64,000 bases of DNA from Protonemura montana (Eukaryota > Arthropoda > Insecta > Plecoptera > Nemouridae), in the NCBI GenBank assembly GCA_947568835.1, contig OX387607.1, positions 6,581,201 to 6,645,200 on the forward strand. The letters run 5' to 3'. Both the position numbers and the translations under genes were made by a program. Of the stretch, positions 12,851 to 22,706 are shown one piece after another (the stretch's first letter is position 1; each line of letters starts with the position of its first letter). The notes under the pieces were generated by a model. The model was not told the origin of the DNA, did no database searches, and saw only the letters and a program-made list of their open reading frames with translations.

Positions 12851-13819
12851 ATTATCGAGAAAATAAGGTATGGTTCTTTTTTAATACACATTTGAAATTT
12901 CCTTGCTCTTCAGTTTTCAGGTTAAAAACTTTGAATTATTGAGCTACAAACATGTGATTTCACGAGTTGACTTTACATGAGACTTGACAAAACAGTTAAA
13001 AAATTCAAATAGCACCACATTCTCTACACTTCTTACCAACACTACAAGCCTCGAATCTCCATACAATCTAAAACTTAGTTTTTCTCCTTCACAGCCCGTT
13101 TTCCAATCTCCAAGAAAACACAAATCGCACACCAAGGATGTTGGTGTTACCTGTGAAGATGTAGATTACACAACGTCTGATTTACAAACATTCCCTGCAA
13201 GCCATGTTCTTCCAGTCGATTAGCGATCTGATATCCCGCAACATCGCCGTTTACATGTCCAAAGACTCTTCTTTCTTCGTTTCTTACCACCAACCAGAGG
13301 TGGCTGGACCAAGTTTGCATGTCTAAGAAGATGTTGCAATGTTTGCGGGTGTTGCTTCTTCACTAGAAGAGATCTTATACCAATAAACTAGTTCGATTTA
13401 TAAAAATAATGATCGGTACTGGGATGTTGGCTGGTTAGTTGTGTTCTCTGGAAACAAATAGGGACATGGTATGCTCTATGGGCTTCTTGATGGTACAACT
13501 TGTATTTTTTGCTGGATCCAGTAAATCTTTTGCTATTTTCTTGGGGCGTTGTGATATGCATTCATTTCGCGGATTGAATTTAAAATCGTTGCTTGTTTGT
13601 TAAAGCCTAGTGTATCTTTCATACAATAAAGGAGAGTTGGCTGTGAATGCTTCAAGGTGGTCGAATCATCTTAAAAGGGTGTTTAAGACACGCAAGCTGA
13701 GACGTTTGGTGCGCAGCTGCATATCAAAATTGTCTGTCATTAATGCGAAGGAAAGTGTAAGTGCTCAAATGCCTAAAACTGCAGGAATCTTTATTTTTAT
13801 CGAGTCTTGAATTGTGCTG
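12851..13819. other. Spacer without supported genes
   Basis: Short open frames on both strands only (for example 12984-13223); no splice-supported exon or repeat family seen. Confidence 0.4.
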
Positions 13820-14129
13820 CCGTAAACTATTTTCGCGAAAAATAACCGCCAAATGACTACTTTACCAACATAAATGGAGGATGCTACTAGGTGGAGTCTC
13901 TACATTTCAAGTTTAAGGAAATAGAATTTTGTTATTTCTCGCAGATTGGTCGCATTAATCGCATGTATTGATATTTTGAGTCTTCATTATTTAATTGTAG
14001 GTGTTTGTTAAAAAGCGACCAAAAGCGCCATCGGGTGGCACCTACTGCAACTTCTTATTACCTGATCTTTTTTACAGCAGAGACGTGAACATTAATGCTG
14101 GCCCTCTGACTATGTCTATAAACATCATG
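13820..14129 (+). mobile_element. Family C MITE-like element, copy 3
   Basis: Shares TTTCGCGAAAAATAACCGCC, GATGCTACTAGGTGGAGTC, TTGTTATTTCTCGCAGATT, AAAAGCGCCATCGGGTGGCA and the end CTGGCCCTCTGACTATG with copies at 4830 and 39604. The left terminal repeat is missing. Confidence 0.78.
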
Positions 14130-15885
14130 CACATAATAAACACTGATATGTGCTAGTAAAAAAAAACGCAGTTCAACTAATAGTCAGACATCATTCACTT
14201 ATTTTCATTACTATTCATATTACTTTTCAATCGTCTCCATCAACGTAAATGCCGCAATCTTTCCGATGTCGCGATTTGGTCTTGTTCACTCTAACCCGTC
14301 TCACTGACCTGCCGCGCGACGTATCGAGAGTCTCTACCACTCCTGTCTTGCTGACAACTGTCGTCGATCGAAAGACCCAATTGTTTTCCAGTCATTGCGT
14401 AGAGTCGCCACTTCTAAGAAAACTCTCTTAGTAGTAAGTCAGTGGGCTCTAGCGGTACATAATTTCTTCGTTACGATGACGCATCTGTACATAGTGGACG
14501 TAACGGGCATTCAAGTCTCCATGTTGTTATGGCTCATGTTGTTGAGTTGCGTAGGGGTTGGTTGGTGATTGAAAGTTGCAATAGGCTATAGGGAAATTTG
14601 CCCTTCGGTTGTGATTTTATATGGCGGTGTTGATTGTTGTTCCGAGTGGGTTGTTTCTGCGAAATTGTATGACCGTTTAGTAGAACTTGTAAGATTGCAT
14701 TTCGTCTGAATCTATGACCTATGCCACATCCGAATAGGGTCAAGAGCCTTCCCCGTTTAGCGCATTATTATGGCGCATACAATAGTTACTATCTTATCCT
14801 TATTGCTCATAGTTATTATCCTGTCTCATTAACATTTTCTATTTTCCAATCTGAACGTTAATCATTAAAGGTAAAGGTTGTAAAGATCAGGCTGTCATTT
14901 CGGCATTTCATTGAAAAGCTGTTTAGAACACATTCATTTTGATGACCCGCGAGAATCTTGACCATTTGCCCACATGCTTAGCAAAAATAACACGACGCTG
15001 CATTCAGAAATCCTCTAGCGCTTTGCCAAAAAGCGTAACCTAATCGCGGTTTGTGGTACAAGTCTTCGGGTTGAGCTATGCACCAAAAACTGACATGTTT
15101 GGCGCTGTGAACATTGGGCACAGAGTGACGTTTTATCGTGACGTCTTTTTAGCGGCGTTTGTTGTGGGCAATCGAGCACGTTTGGCACCCAGACAGGAGT
15201 GGGCAATTCTGGAGAGGCGTCAAATGTAACTGTATAATTGCACCAAACTCGATTCGAGAACGGGGGCGAATTCGCTAACGGGTAATTGCAATTGGGAAGT
15301 CAACCCTGTCATGGAAATAGGAATTTTTTGCGTGGGATTTGATCAAGTGTGATTTTTAACGTCCATGTTAAGAGGGAAGTGGAATTACAAGGTTTGAAGC
15401 AAAGACAAATTTACTGGTCTGTTTTTTGAAGACCTAAATTTGGAATCGCATAGAAGAAACAGAAAGATCTTTAATTTATGAGTTGAGGAAACCCGACGTT
15501 ACTTTTTCATTCAATGTGCAGTGCAAATGGCAAAAGAATTTTACCTGAGAGTTACAAGAAGACATCTAACAATTATATTTCCATTCTAAGTGCGACTTAA
15601 GCCAGTATTAATTACAGCGTTACTATACATCACCGAAAGTAAAAGCACTCTCGGTAAATTTCAACGCAATTGCAGTCATCCTTGTCTTGTCCATCAACCA
15701 TTCATTACCAGCGACGACGCTAATGTCCTAAAATCGTGGGAACAGACATTGAACATGACTTTTTCTATTTCTCCCAGAAACGCCCTGATTCGAATTCAAC
15801 TCTGTCGGGGAGGTCATGCATCGATCAATGCACCCAGCCGTCAACACTCAACTTTTTGAAAAATTACTTCTGTTGTGTGGTCGGC
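14130..15885. other. Spacer without supported genes
   Basis: Mixed AT-rich sequence. The open frame at 15590-15859 begins with GTG rather than ATG and has no recognised domain. Confidence 0.4.
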
Positions 15886-16040
15886 TATTTGAGTGTCTGA
15901 CAAGGGATCGAACCCGGATCCTCGTGCTATGTTTACGTGCCCATCTCTGCATAGTTGGCGTCCATCCTCCGGTGTCCAAGTAGGAACATGAGCCAAGTAG
16001 GAAGTCCGTGCTTTTTGACTCTGCGCCATGACGAAATACC
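15886..16040 (-). mobile_element. tRNA-derived SINE-like fragment
   Basis: On the minus strand TGGCGCAGAGTCA resembles an A box and GGGTTCGATCCC (within 15900-15920) is a perfect B-box core, but about 90 bases separate them, so it cannot be a functional tRNA. Best read as a tRNA-derived retroposon head with an insertion, or two abutting fragments. Confidence 0.45.
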
Positions 16041-16243
16041 CGACACGTGACTGGGATAGCTAAAAGGAGCTGAAACTGGCAGACAATGGCGATTATCGCA
16101 TCGCGAATAACACAATGAAATATCTAGCACCTTCATTGTAACTTTTTATTGTAAGGATAGATGGCTTGTGCAATAAAAGGAAATAAAATTGGGGATGATT
16201 TTAAAAGTACTTATCTGCCATGATGGTACTGGAAGCGATTAAG

Positions 16244-16650
16244 TTGTGGGGTTCAACGACGTACTGTTTTGACAACTGGCCCTGTGGCACTGGTTTAACG
16301 GCGTTGGTGAGTGATTGGATGATAATGAGGATGATGATGAACCTAACGTAGCCTGGAAAGGAGAAGGGGGGTACTGACACGTAGCTTACTTTAGTCGAAG
16401 AGCATCAAGGGGATCACCGGCTTAACGTCTCTTCCGAAGGATGGTACAACGCGAAAAACAAGATTTCTTCACAAATCCATGCTGTCAAGAGGTTGATAAG
16501 CAAGGCGAGTGAAGTTTTTGTACTAAATTTCATCCCTCCAGCCTCTCTTCCGAACAGAACTGGCCAAGTGCATGATAGTCACCTATCCAATACCTGACCC
16601 AGCGCAGTGTATCTCAAAAGAGTCGGTGTTTCCTACACGCCGATTTCAAA
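16244..16650 (-). mobile_element. 5S-derived SINE (family A), nearly full-length copy
   Basis: Sense strand is minus. From the right: a 5S-related head (CGGCGTGTAGGAAACACCGA, then GGTCAGGTATTGGATAGGTGAC), then CCAGTTCTGTTCGG, the central block with GTTGATAAGC, GGTACAAC and TTCCGAAGGA on the plus strand, and the 3' end complementary to GGTTCAACGACG. The segment corresponding to 5S positions of about 38-55 (GATCACCGAAGTTAAGC) is deleted. Confidence 0.82.
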
Positions 16651-17250
16651 CTTGCTTTTTAGGTTAATTTATGTTGAATTAGTAACACGAGTCACGACAA
16701 TTATACATTGTTAGTGGCAAGAAAGAAACGAAGCCAAATCTAACACTTGACGCTCTGAGAATTGAAGGTCTTCTTTATTATTTTATCTTTTCTTCATATC
16801 TCCACAGTTTTTTCTCACATTATAGATTCGCCATTCATGCAACATGCAATCCTAACCACTGAATTACACCGTTTTCAAGAATTTCGAAAAACCGTGTCTC
16901 TTCTTAAGAATTAGCTCGATGTCTATTTTTTTCCGTCGCCTATATCGGTCAAGAACTTGAAAGTAGCATCTTCAATCGAAGTGCTACATCAATTTACCAC
17001 CTTGCAATGTTTGAAATAGTCCTTGGACATCCCAACTTCCCACAGTCATTACCGAAGCCGTTGTAGAACACTGGTCGAGGCGAGATCGGTTGGTTGGCAT
17101 GACATGTCATTACAAACAACACAGCACTGCCGAGACGCAGAGCAAAACGGCTTGTTCACGGTGTGCGACTTCGAAAATACGAGCTTCCGGCGGCTTGGAT
17201 GGCGGCGGCGGAAGCCCTGGGGATAGGCGAATGCACGGTATGGGGAATTA
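16651..17250. other. Spacer with a GC-rich patch
   Basis: The interval 17130-17225 is GC-rich and open in two plus frames, but no motif, splice pair or family was recognised. The remainder is AT-rich. Confidence 0.35.
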
Positions 17251-18056
17251 TGGTGTATCCCAAAAACTAAGAGGACAACTTTACCAAGCAGAGCTTAAGT
17301 TCACCCCTGGAGGGTGATTCTGTAATTTTGTTCAGGGAAATGAAATGCAATTATATGATTAGCCGACATTTGTTACAGTTTTAGCATACGAAACAATTGA
17401 CTATTTTATTTCATTCCATTCCATTCCACTGAACAAAAGTGACAGAATTGTTGTGTGTGTGCTATTGTTGAGTACAACGATTTCTTGATGGATATCTGCT
17501 ATTGTCGCCATTGGTTACAATGGAACAAATGCAAGTGCATCGATCGACACTAATGAAGCGAAATCTAAGAATCGGCCCTCTGGAGTAAAAAGATGATCAG
17601 CCAATCTCAGACGGTGTTTCCAGATTTTCAAAGGTTTTTCTATGGTGATAACAACTCAACCCCCAAATTTAAGGGGGTTAAGCTTGCACCCTGCTTTCTG
17701 AATTCGCCCTCAAGTGCATTTGGATTAAAAAAATAAATCCATTTAGGAGGGTCGTTTTTCGATTTGTGTTTATCTTGTCAGGTATCATAATTTGAACTCG
17801 TCTCGACTCGACCTCAAAACTGTGTTTCCAATTCCTGTATCTTTCCCTTTACCTCTTCCCGACAGGTAAACTAGTGATATTTGTAAAAACCCAAACGCAC
17901 TGGGGTTACCCTCAGTAGACGAAACATTCTACAACGCAGACAAATCAATCAATTCTGATAACTAACATGTTTCATGGGTAGATATTGACTTCTTGAAATT
18001 TGGGAACAAAATCCCATTGATAGAAATCGATGCACCTGAGTTTTTGGGACACACCA
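17251..18056. mobile_element. Family D TIR element, long copy (806 bp)
   Basis: Left end TGGTGTATCCCAAAAACT and right end AGTTTTTGGGACACACCA are inverted repeats, each flanked by TA (17249-17250 and 18057-18058), the target duplication expected of Tc1/mariner-type insertions. The right 100 bases match the left 100 bases of the copy at 43437 in reverse orientation. The interior has no transposase frame; it includes a short ATTCC run near 17410, so it is non-autonomous. Confidence 0.72.
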
Positions 18057-19053
18057 TATGTGAAGATTTTTCAATCTAGTAACGTGAACCCGATGCGGTT
18101 GTTTTTGAAACTGTGGAATGTATATACCTGTTTGTTTGTTTCTGAGAGTGTGTGCTTTTAAATTGGATCCTGTGTGGTTTACCCTAATTCTCAAGGTAAT
18201 AAACAGATTAACGAAACGATACCATTACTTGTCTTGATATCGAATAAATAATTGTTTAGACGAAGTTTTACTGATTTTTTATACTAGCAGACATAAATCA
18301 CATTTTTTCAAATATACATTTTAGTTGTAAAGTAAGGTATGCAATATTGTCAAACCTTCACCGTGTGTCATAATTTTTTAACATCGCAAAATATCTTTTA
18401 CATAGCAAACCAAAATTCCTTGTAGAGAGAGATTTCGCGCTTCCCGTTCTGGATGTTTCAGGCTAGAAACTTACTACCAGTTAATCTGATCCATGTTTTT
18501 CCATTTTTTCCCTCGAGCATTTCAAGCGATTGCAATAGGATAGTTCGTCTACCAAAACATTTCTACAGCTTCCCAGCTCCTTGACTAGGAATCTTGCTTA
18601 CGATTCTCATGCCAAGAAACAAAAACAATTCGTATTGTGACAACTGAAAACGGGACATGTGAGGACAAAATTTTTTCAAATTAACAACGGTCCATCCGAA
18701 CGCGAAGAGCTACCAGAGAAGAAAGTTTCGCAGACTGCGCGCCGAGATGACTCAAGTGCATTGTCCGCTTCAAGGCGCAGCGGCCGTCGAGTGCAACGCT
18801 ACATAATTTCTTTAGCGTCGGGTAACGCTAAAAAGCAATTAAACTAGAGGAAAGCACTTTCACGTATGCGTCGACGAGAAGGTGCACACTAACAAGGAAA
18901 CACATCGATGCATAATTTATTAAGTGTAGGTATGTCTAGTCTGTTCGATGCCCGCGGAGGTCTGCATTTATATTTCAATTTCTATTTTAGTTGAAACTTC
19001 GTTGGTATATAAAAAGATAACCGACAGTTATTCCTCAAATTATTTTATTGCTA
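18057..19053. other. Spacer without supported genes
   Basis: AT-rich sequence; the open frame at 18659-18847 has no recognisable features. Confidence 0.4.
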
Positions 19054-19356
19054 TGGTGCATCCCAAAAACTTGGGTGTCTTGTTTTTTTTTTTAGTTTTT
19101 GAGTGGTAATTAGTAATGCGTCAAAAATTTCAAAATTTCAACCGTTGGCGACCTAATTATCTAAGTTGTGTTGCCATCTCACGTACTTATCAGCACCCCT
19201 TCCTACAAGTAAATACCAGAAATAAATTTGCAATGCATGAACAGCAGCACAATCTTACATTTTTCAAAGGTAAATATTGACTTTTAAAAATGCATACAAA
19301 ATAAATCTATTGAAATTTGAAATACCTCGATGCACTTGAGTTTTTGGGATATTGTA
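19054..19356. mobile_element. Family D TIR MITE, 303-bp copy
   Basis: Left end TGGTGCATCCCAAAAACTTG, right end CACTTGAGTTTTTGGGATATTGTA, both flanked by TA. Inside the right end TAAATATTGACTTTTAAAAA and AAATACCTCGATGCACTTGAG match the other two copies. Non-coding. Confidence 0.8.
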
Positions 19357-20556
19357 TATCAAGAAATTTTGTGCATAGCTGTATCTAATCTGAGAAATGT
19401 TAACCAGTAAGCGGCCACATCAATCTCTTCCATAGAGCCAGTTTGTTTGAGAAACTTCCATCTGTGTTTGTTTCTTTCTCAGGCCGTCATGAAAATGTCG
19501 GACTTGAATGTGTCTTCGGGTGCGTACGTCAGGACGAGATAAACAATTACACATCCACATTGGAGAGCCGACTGCATTCCTCCATCCTGTTGTCGAGCCT
19601 GGTAATCTGATGGCTGTCCGATTTCAGATTGCACGTGACTGAGGGGTGCATTCTTCACCCGGTGAAGCTCCTTGATGGATTACCATGAAACGAGTGGATT
19701 TCTTACTGGTCAGAGTTTCTAGTAAGGTGACTGAATTTTTTGTTTTTTTCGTTAGACCCCAATGAGGAGAGAGGGCTTTTTATTAGTTAGGAACACTAAT
19801 AACATTGGAAATTTTGGTCCCCGATCTTTTCCTTTTGCGGGTGTTGCTCTAACCATTTGAGATAACCACACATTTTAGTACATTTGATAAGAATGACAGA
19901 TCTACAAGAAGTAGAATCAAGAGGCTGTGAATCTTCACAGTCACTCTGATTCCAGTGACTCTCTGGATTTAAGCATTACAATTTAAAAAATTTTAATGAG
20001 TTAGGAACGGTAGAAATCGATATTTGCAGCGCAATTTATTGTCAAATGAACAATAAATTTTGTTGCTTCGCTCCCTTTTACTTTTTACTTTCTGGGTTAA
20101 TTTCTTATGTGAAAACACAAGAAAAAACAAAAATCTTGGGCGTTTTCCAATGCGGAGAGTAAAAATAAAGGTATTCAGGCATCTTACTAAAACCAAATAG
20201 AATCGATTGAAAATTTGACCATAATGCGTTCACTAAAACAAACAAAAAACTGATTTACTCGTTGTTTAATCGAAATATGCCGCGTTATTTGACGTGCACT
20301 AGAGAGTTGAGGATTTGTCGTTATCCAAATATTAAAGTCCAGCGAGAGAAAGGAAATAGTGTTGATGAATTACCTTTTGTTGATTCTGCTGTGTAAATAC
20401 TTAATTAAGAAATAGTTCTGCTCAGACGGGAAATATTCTATCGAAATCATTGACGACTAACGACTTGTCGACGGTCACGACGGTCATTTACAAACCGATC
20501 TCACTTCACATTTCGATTTTTTGTCTCGTTAATAATTGTCTCTCTCTCTTTCAATT
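19357..20556. other. AT-rich spacer without supported genes
   Basis: No gene, RNA or repeat family recognised. A short pyrimidine run (CTCTCTCTCTTTC) lies at 20540-20552. Confidence 0.4.
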
Positions 20557-20733
20557 ATGGCTGCGCGTGCAGCGATTCCGGACTTTAATTGGATCAACTT
20601 TTTAATTTCACAAACTGAAATTATTGATTTGCTTGCGAAGCTTCTGCGATCACGTCTTGCAATTGGTACACAATTACTGACATCTCAAGCAGCGAATGGC
20701 GTTTGTATGGTGACATCAGTTAAAAAATTTTAG
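20557..20733 (+). CDS. Possible small ORF of 58 codons, unknown
   Basis: ATGG with A at -3 is a favourable start context, and the peptide (MAARAAIPDFNWINFL...) contains a regular amphipathic stretch around residues 17-36. No domain is recognised, no promoter or splice sites are evident, and the length is within what chance allows. It could be a short exon, a small peptide gene or noise. Confidence 0.2.
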   Translation: MAARAAIPDFNWINFLISQTEIIDLLAKLLRSRLAIGTQLLTSQAANGVCMVTSVKKF

Positions 20734-21177
20734 AATTTTCTTCAGTTTTCCTGTGTTTTAGTTTGATAACTTTGTAACATTATGGTACAACTCCTGAAAA
20801 TCTGCAAAACATATCAGTTAATAGCCTGTCTATATCTCTTTAGAATATATAATTGCGATCGTAGAAGATGTTTTGAATTCTCCTCTTTACTGCTGTACAA
20901 GCAAAAGGTACATACGGTTTGCACGTTCAAGACTAAAATAGTACTCACAGTTTCCAAGCCAAAAGACCTACCCCATGATTTACAAAAGAAGTTTATCTGA
21001 GAAGAGAATTAACTCAGACTTGAGAACGCATTGGCTTCGTCTCTACTTGAAGTTAACTCTCATTTTTAACAGTGAATTAAGTAGCTTTTAAAAGCTGGTA
21101 TAGAAGTGTTTCGTTCATTACCAAGAGACAGCCATGCTTTCTTGTTTTATAACTGCTCGTATATTGTGTTTGTAACT
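20734..21177. other. Spacer without supported genes
   Basis: AT-rich flank of the minisatellite; nothing recognised. Confidence 0.4.
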
Positions 21178-21513
21178 GCTCCTAACCCTATTCTAACTGC
21201 TCCTAGCTCTATTCTAGCTGCCCCTAGCCATATTATAGCTGCTCCTAGCCATATTATAGCTGCCCCTAGCTCTATTATAGCTGCCCCTAGTCATATTCTA
21301 GCTGCCACTAGCCATATTATAGCTGCCCCTAGCCATATTATAGCTGCCCCTAGCTCTATTCTAGCTGCCCCTAGCCATATTCTAGCTGCCCCTAGCCATA
21401 TTATAGCTGCCCCTAGCCATATTCTAGCTGCCCCTAGCCATATTATAGCTCCCCCTAGCCATATTCTAGCAGCCACTAGCCATATTCTAGCAGCCACCAA
21501 CTCTATTCTAGCA
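21178..21513. repeat. 21-bp minisatellite, 16 units
   Basis: Sixteen units of 21 bp in exact register, consensus GCCCCTAGCCATATTATAGC plus T. Variation is confined to a few positions (CCAT or CTCT, TTATA or TTCTA, GCC or GCT), with no indel. Because the unit is a multiple of three, both strands read through: the plus frame gives a 7-residue repeat (AAPSHII). The plus frame has no ATG before the array, and the minus frame that starts with ATG stops inside the array at 21291, so a protein is unlikely. Confidence 0.95.
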
Positions 21514-22403
21514 GCGCCCATGGTTCCAACAATTGCTGTGCTGCACTTGAGAAAGGTCCAGAGAAAGGCGCCTCCTGTCTTTGGCATGCAGCGTCCAAAA
21601 GCGGCACAAGTCATGTACTGTCTCCTTGATTAACACTTTGGAAAGTAAAAGTAAGTAAGTACTCTTGGTTTAATTAATATTTTCGGATGTGTCTCTTTTT
21701 TTTTTGGTTTGTCACGCGACAAAAATAAAAAATGAGCGCTGGGAACGAATCGTGTCTTTGGTTGTGAGTTATTTCATGAGAATATTTCGGTGACATTTGA
21801 CCCAGTAGTTTTCGTATGGGTTGGGCGCAGAATTGGTGCACTCTGATCAAGAAGTTTTTTTCTTAAGAAATTCAAATCTTTTGGTAAGTAAGCTTACTTA
21901 AAACAAACATGTTGGTGAACATCTTAAAATTTGAACAAAGTTATTGTGAATTCTCCGTTCTCTTATTTCTTGATAATTTATTATTTACAATTGTTTTCAA
22001 GCCACAGAGCCAGAAGGCTCATGTGCGGATTAAATTCTTATGCAGTTTTATAGGTCTTCAATCATTAAACATAAAAAAATCTAAAAGATCAAGGAAATTG
22101 AAATAACAAAATTAAGACACAAAATAATTACTGTCTAGTGTCAGTTTTAGTTGCTACGCCTAGAATCAGCAATTTCTTGATTTTCATTAAAAAATATACC
22201 ACTTTTGTTGCCGAAATCTGTAATCAAGTCGGATTATACAGAAATCCAACATCCAGACACCTTTCCCCAATCCATAAACACATAATTATCACTCACATAA
22301 ATACACCAAAATATCGATATAATCTAAAACGATTTCACGAATCGAACAGATCGAAGAGACCAGACTTTTCCATGCGCTGCGCCGTGCAGGTGAGTCGACC
22401 GCC
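21514..22403. other. Spacer leading into the candidate promoter
   Basis: AT-rich to about 22360, then CpG-rich. Short open frames only. Confidence 0.4.
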
Positions 22404-22430
22404 TGCGCATGCGTAGACTGACGGTTCAGT
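22404..22430 (+). promoter_or_regulatory. Candidate TATA-less promoter with NRF-1-like palindrome and initiator
   Basis: TGCGCATGCG at 22404-22413 matches the NRF-1 (insect ewg) palindromic core, and the initiator-like TTCAGT at 22425-22430 follows within 15 bases. The surrounding 150 bases are CpG-rich in an otherwise AT-rich region. A CACGTG E-box lies in the downstream exon near 22555. Site identity is inferred from sequence only. Confidence 0.45.
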
Positions 22431-22706
22431 AGCCTACTTGCCGCCAGAGGTATACGGAGGTGTCAGTGATAGCAGGTGCTTCGAAAGGAAAGGTAGATTC
22501 TCGCAAGCAGCTCCTTCGACCGTACATCCTCGCGAGCGAAACTACGGGCCATCACGTGAATACATTTAGCAATTTAGCCGAATTGAAAATTTTAAATTAA
22601 AAACATTTTGAGTAAACTGTGATCGCGGTGTGATTGATAAATAGTGAATTTTAAATTCATAAATCTTCGTGCCAGTGTCATTAAAGGATTAATTACATTT
22701 CATAAG
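22428..22706 (+). other. Candidate non-coding first exon (5' UTR)
   Basis: The 279 bases from the initiator to the donor (CATAAG then GTAAGAG at 22707) contain no ATG at all, as expected of a leader exon; about four would be expected by chance. It begins CpG-rich and becomes AT-rich. The next good plus-strand acceptor before a large coding exon is at 46654, so this could be the leader of the PTB protein gene with a 24-kb intron. That connection is a hypothesis. Confidence 0.4.

Noticed and set aside
15590..15859. 89-codon open frame with signal-like start
   Set aside because: Begins with GTG, runs into a tRNA-like repeat, and has no recognisable family.
21178..21513. CRISPR-like array
   Set aside because: Units are directly adjacent without spacers; it is a minisatellite in a eukaryotic genome.
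21106..21633. 175-codon plus-strand open frame across the minisatellite
   Set aside because: It begins with GTG and has no ATG before the array; the frame exists because the unit length is a multiple of three.
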